A stretch of DNA of 64,000 nt, taken from contig NC_009634.1 of NCBI RefSeq assembly GCF_000017165.1, positions 1,068,249-1,132,248 on the forward strand, given 5' to 3'. Below are positions 63,614 through 64,000 of the stretch, piece after piece. Each line of letters begins with the position of its first letter. Position 1 is the stretch's first letter. The DNA comes from Methanococcus vannielii SB. GTDB taxonomy: Archaea; AGJL01; Methanococci; Methanococcales; Methanococcaceae. The notes beneath the pieces are model-generated. The model was not told the DNA's origin. It saw only the letters and a list, made by a program, of their open reading frames with translations, and did no database searches. Position numbers and translations under genes: made by a program.

Positions 63614-64000
63614 TTATTTATGTTCTTTAATATATTTATGTAATAGTAATTCTGTATGTTTAATTTCACCAATGTCCATTAATTCAATAAGCCATTGATT
63701 AGCTCCAACGTTTAAAAGTTTATCTAATATTGGAGTTAAATTTTTCAAATCTTTCGGTGCAACATGCCCAGTTTCATTTTCTAACTCGTAAACATGAACA
63801 TTATAAATTCTATCAGAAAAAATGTCGACGTATTCCTGTCTTTTTTCATAGCAAACATGCCCAATATCAAAAGTGATATCGCAATCTGTAAAATCTGCTA
63901 TATTAATTACGTTTTCAGGATTTGCAGAAAAACCGTACCTTAGATTTTCAATACATAATACTATATTACTTTTTTTTGCATAATCAGTTAGCTCTGACAC
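63614..64000 (-). CDS. Xylose isomerase-like TIM-barrel protein (5' end outside window)
   Basis: The last 128 residues or more of a sugar phosphate isomerase/epimerase-like (AP endonuclease family 2) barrel. Metal-site segments are visible: VLCIENLRYGFSAN, DITFDIGHVCYEKR, RIYNVHVYELENETGHVAP and NQWLIELMDIGE. The first listed methionine is probably internal, as the reading frame continues to the right. It opens the minus-strand operon. Substrate unknown. Confidence 0.75.
   Translation of the reverse strand: MSELTDYAKKSNIVLCIENLRYGFSANPENVINIADFTDCDITFDIGHVCYEKRQEYVDIFSDRIYNVHVYELENETGHVAPKDLKNLTPILDKLLNVGANQWLIELMDIGEIKHTELLLHKYIKEHK

Overview
The window looks like the chromosome of a hydrogenotrophic methanogen of the genus Methanococcus, most like M. 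maripaludis. It is AT-rich, uses GGTG-type ribosome binding sites with ATG, GTG and TTG starts, and has archaeal information-processing genes (TFB, Gar1, aIF6, L31e, LX, L21e, RpoF, PriS, aPelota, Pus10, EndoQ). It also has coenzyme F420, methanopterin and methanofuran genes (cofH x2, mer, mfnF) and the archaeal mevalonate/ether-lipid genes hmgA, idi and idsA. Promoters have the methanococcal BRE/TATA form, and the ammonium operon carries a GGAA-N6-TTCC (NrpR-type) operator. The gene order and a 69-residue TRAM protein agree with my memory of M. maripaludis; I ran no search.

Region 1 (1-9919) holds the main anomaly, a direct tandem duplication with a 5405-bp unit. Bases 1-3777 reappear at 5406-9182 with no difference I could see. 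Each unit carries a type IV pilus-like assembly ATPase, TFB and Gar1. The join at 3777/3778 fuses the first 111 codons of idi to an antisense stretch of a pilus platform gene truncated at codon 176. Copy B supplies the intact idi. The intact platform gene should lie left of the window.

Region 2 (10044-16582): RNase J, IdsA, a DUF2118 protein, a B12/radical-SAM protein, a gamma-carbonic-anhydrase-like protein, lumazine synthase, HisE and an HTH-CBS regulator. Region 3 (16708-22211): NIF3/HemK-like/PUA genes, two cofH paralogues sharing an identical 143-bp 5' end, and mer. Region 4 (22281-28739): L31e-aIF6-LX, argB, the NrpR-type-controlled glnK-amtB-glnK cluster, ogt and an orphan GXGXG protein. 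Region 5 (28801-35266): two divergent tRNA genes with matching promoters, priS, mfnF, argG, a CPBP protease, TRAM and queE.

Region 6 (35481-43022): gfcR and a four-gene split glutamate synthase ending in an FrhB-like subunit, which suggests F420H2 as reductant; together with the glnK-amtB operon this forms the nitrogen-assimilation theme of the window. A chemoreceptor follows. Region 7 (43409-58594): aPelota/Tfx, hmgA, hemA and a precorrin-2 dehydrogenase-like gene, GT4, L21e-RpoF-DUF655, pus10/endoQ, an aminotransferase divergent from an XRE-cupin regulator, ferredoxin, MFS, pcm and pdxS. Region 8 (58653-59525): a stable-RNA operon with seven tRNAs and a 5S rRNA. Region 9 (59580-64000): a six-cluster polyferredoxin, an ECF S component, and a tight four-gene minus-strand operon (TIM-barrel isomerase, PP-loop ATPase, divergent phosphoglycerate mutase, Zn-phospholipase-like protein) of unknown purpose.

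I saw no CRISPR array, insertion sequence, prophage or replication origin.
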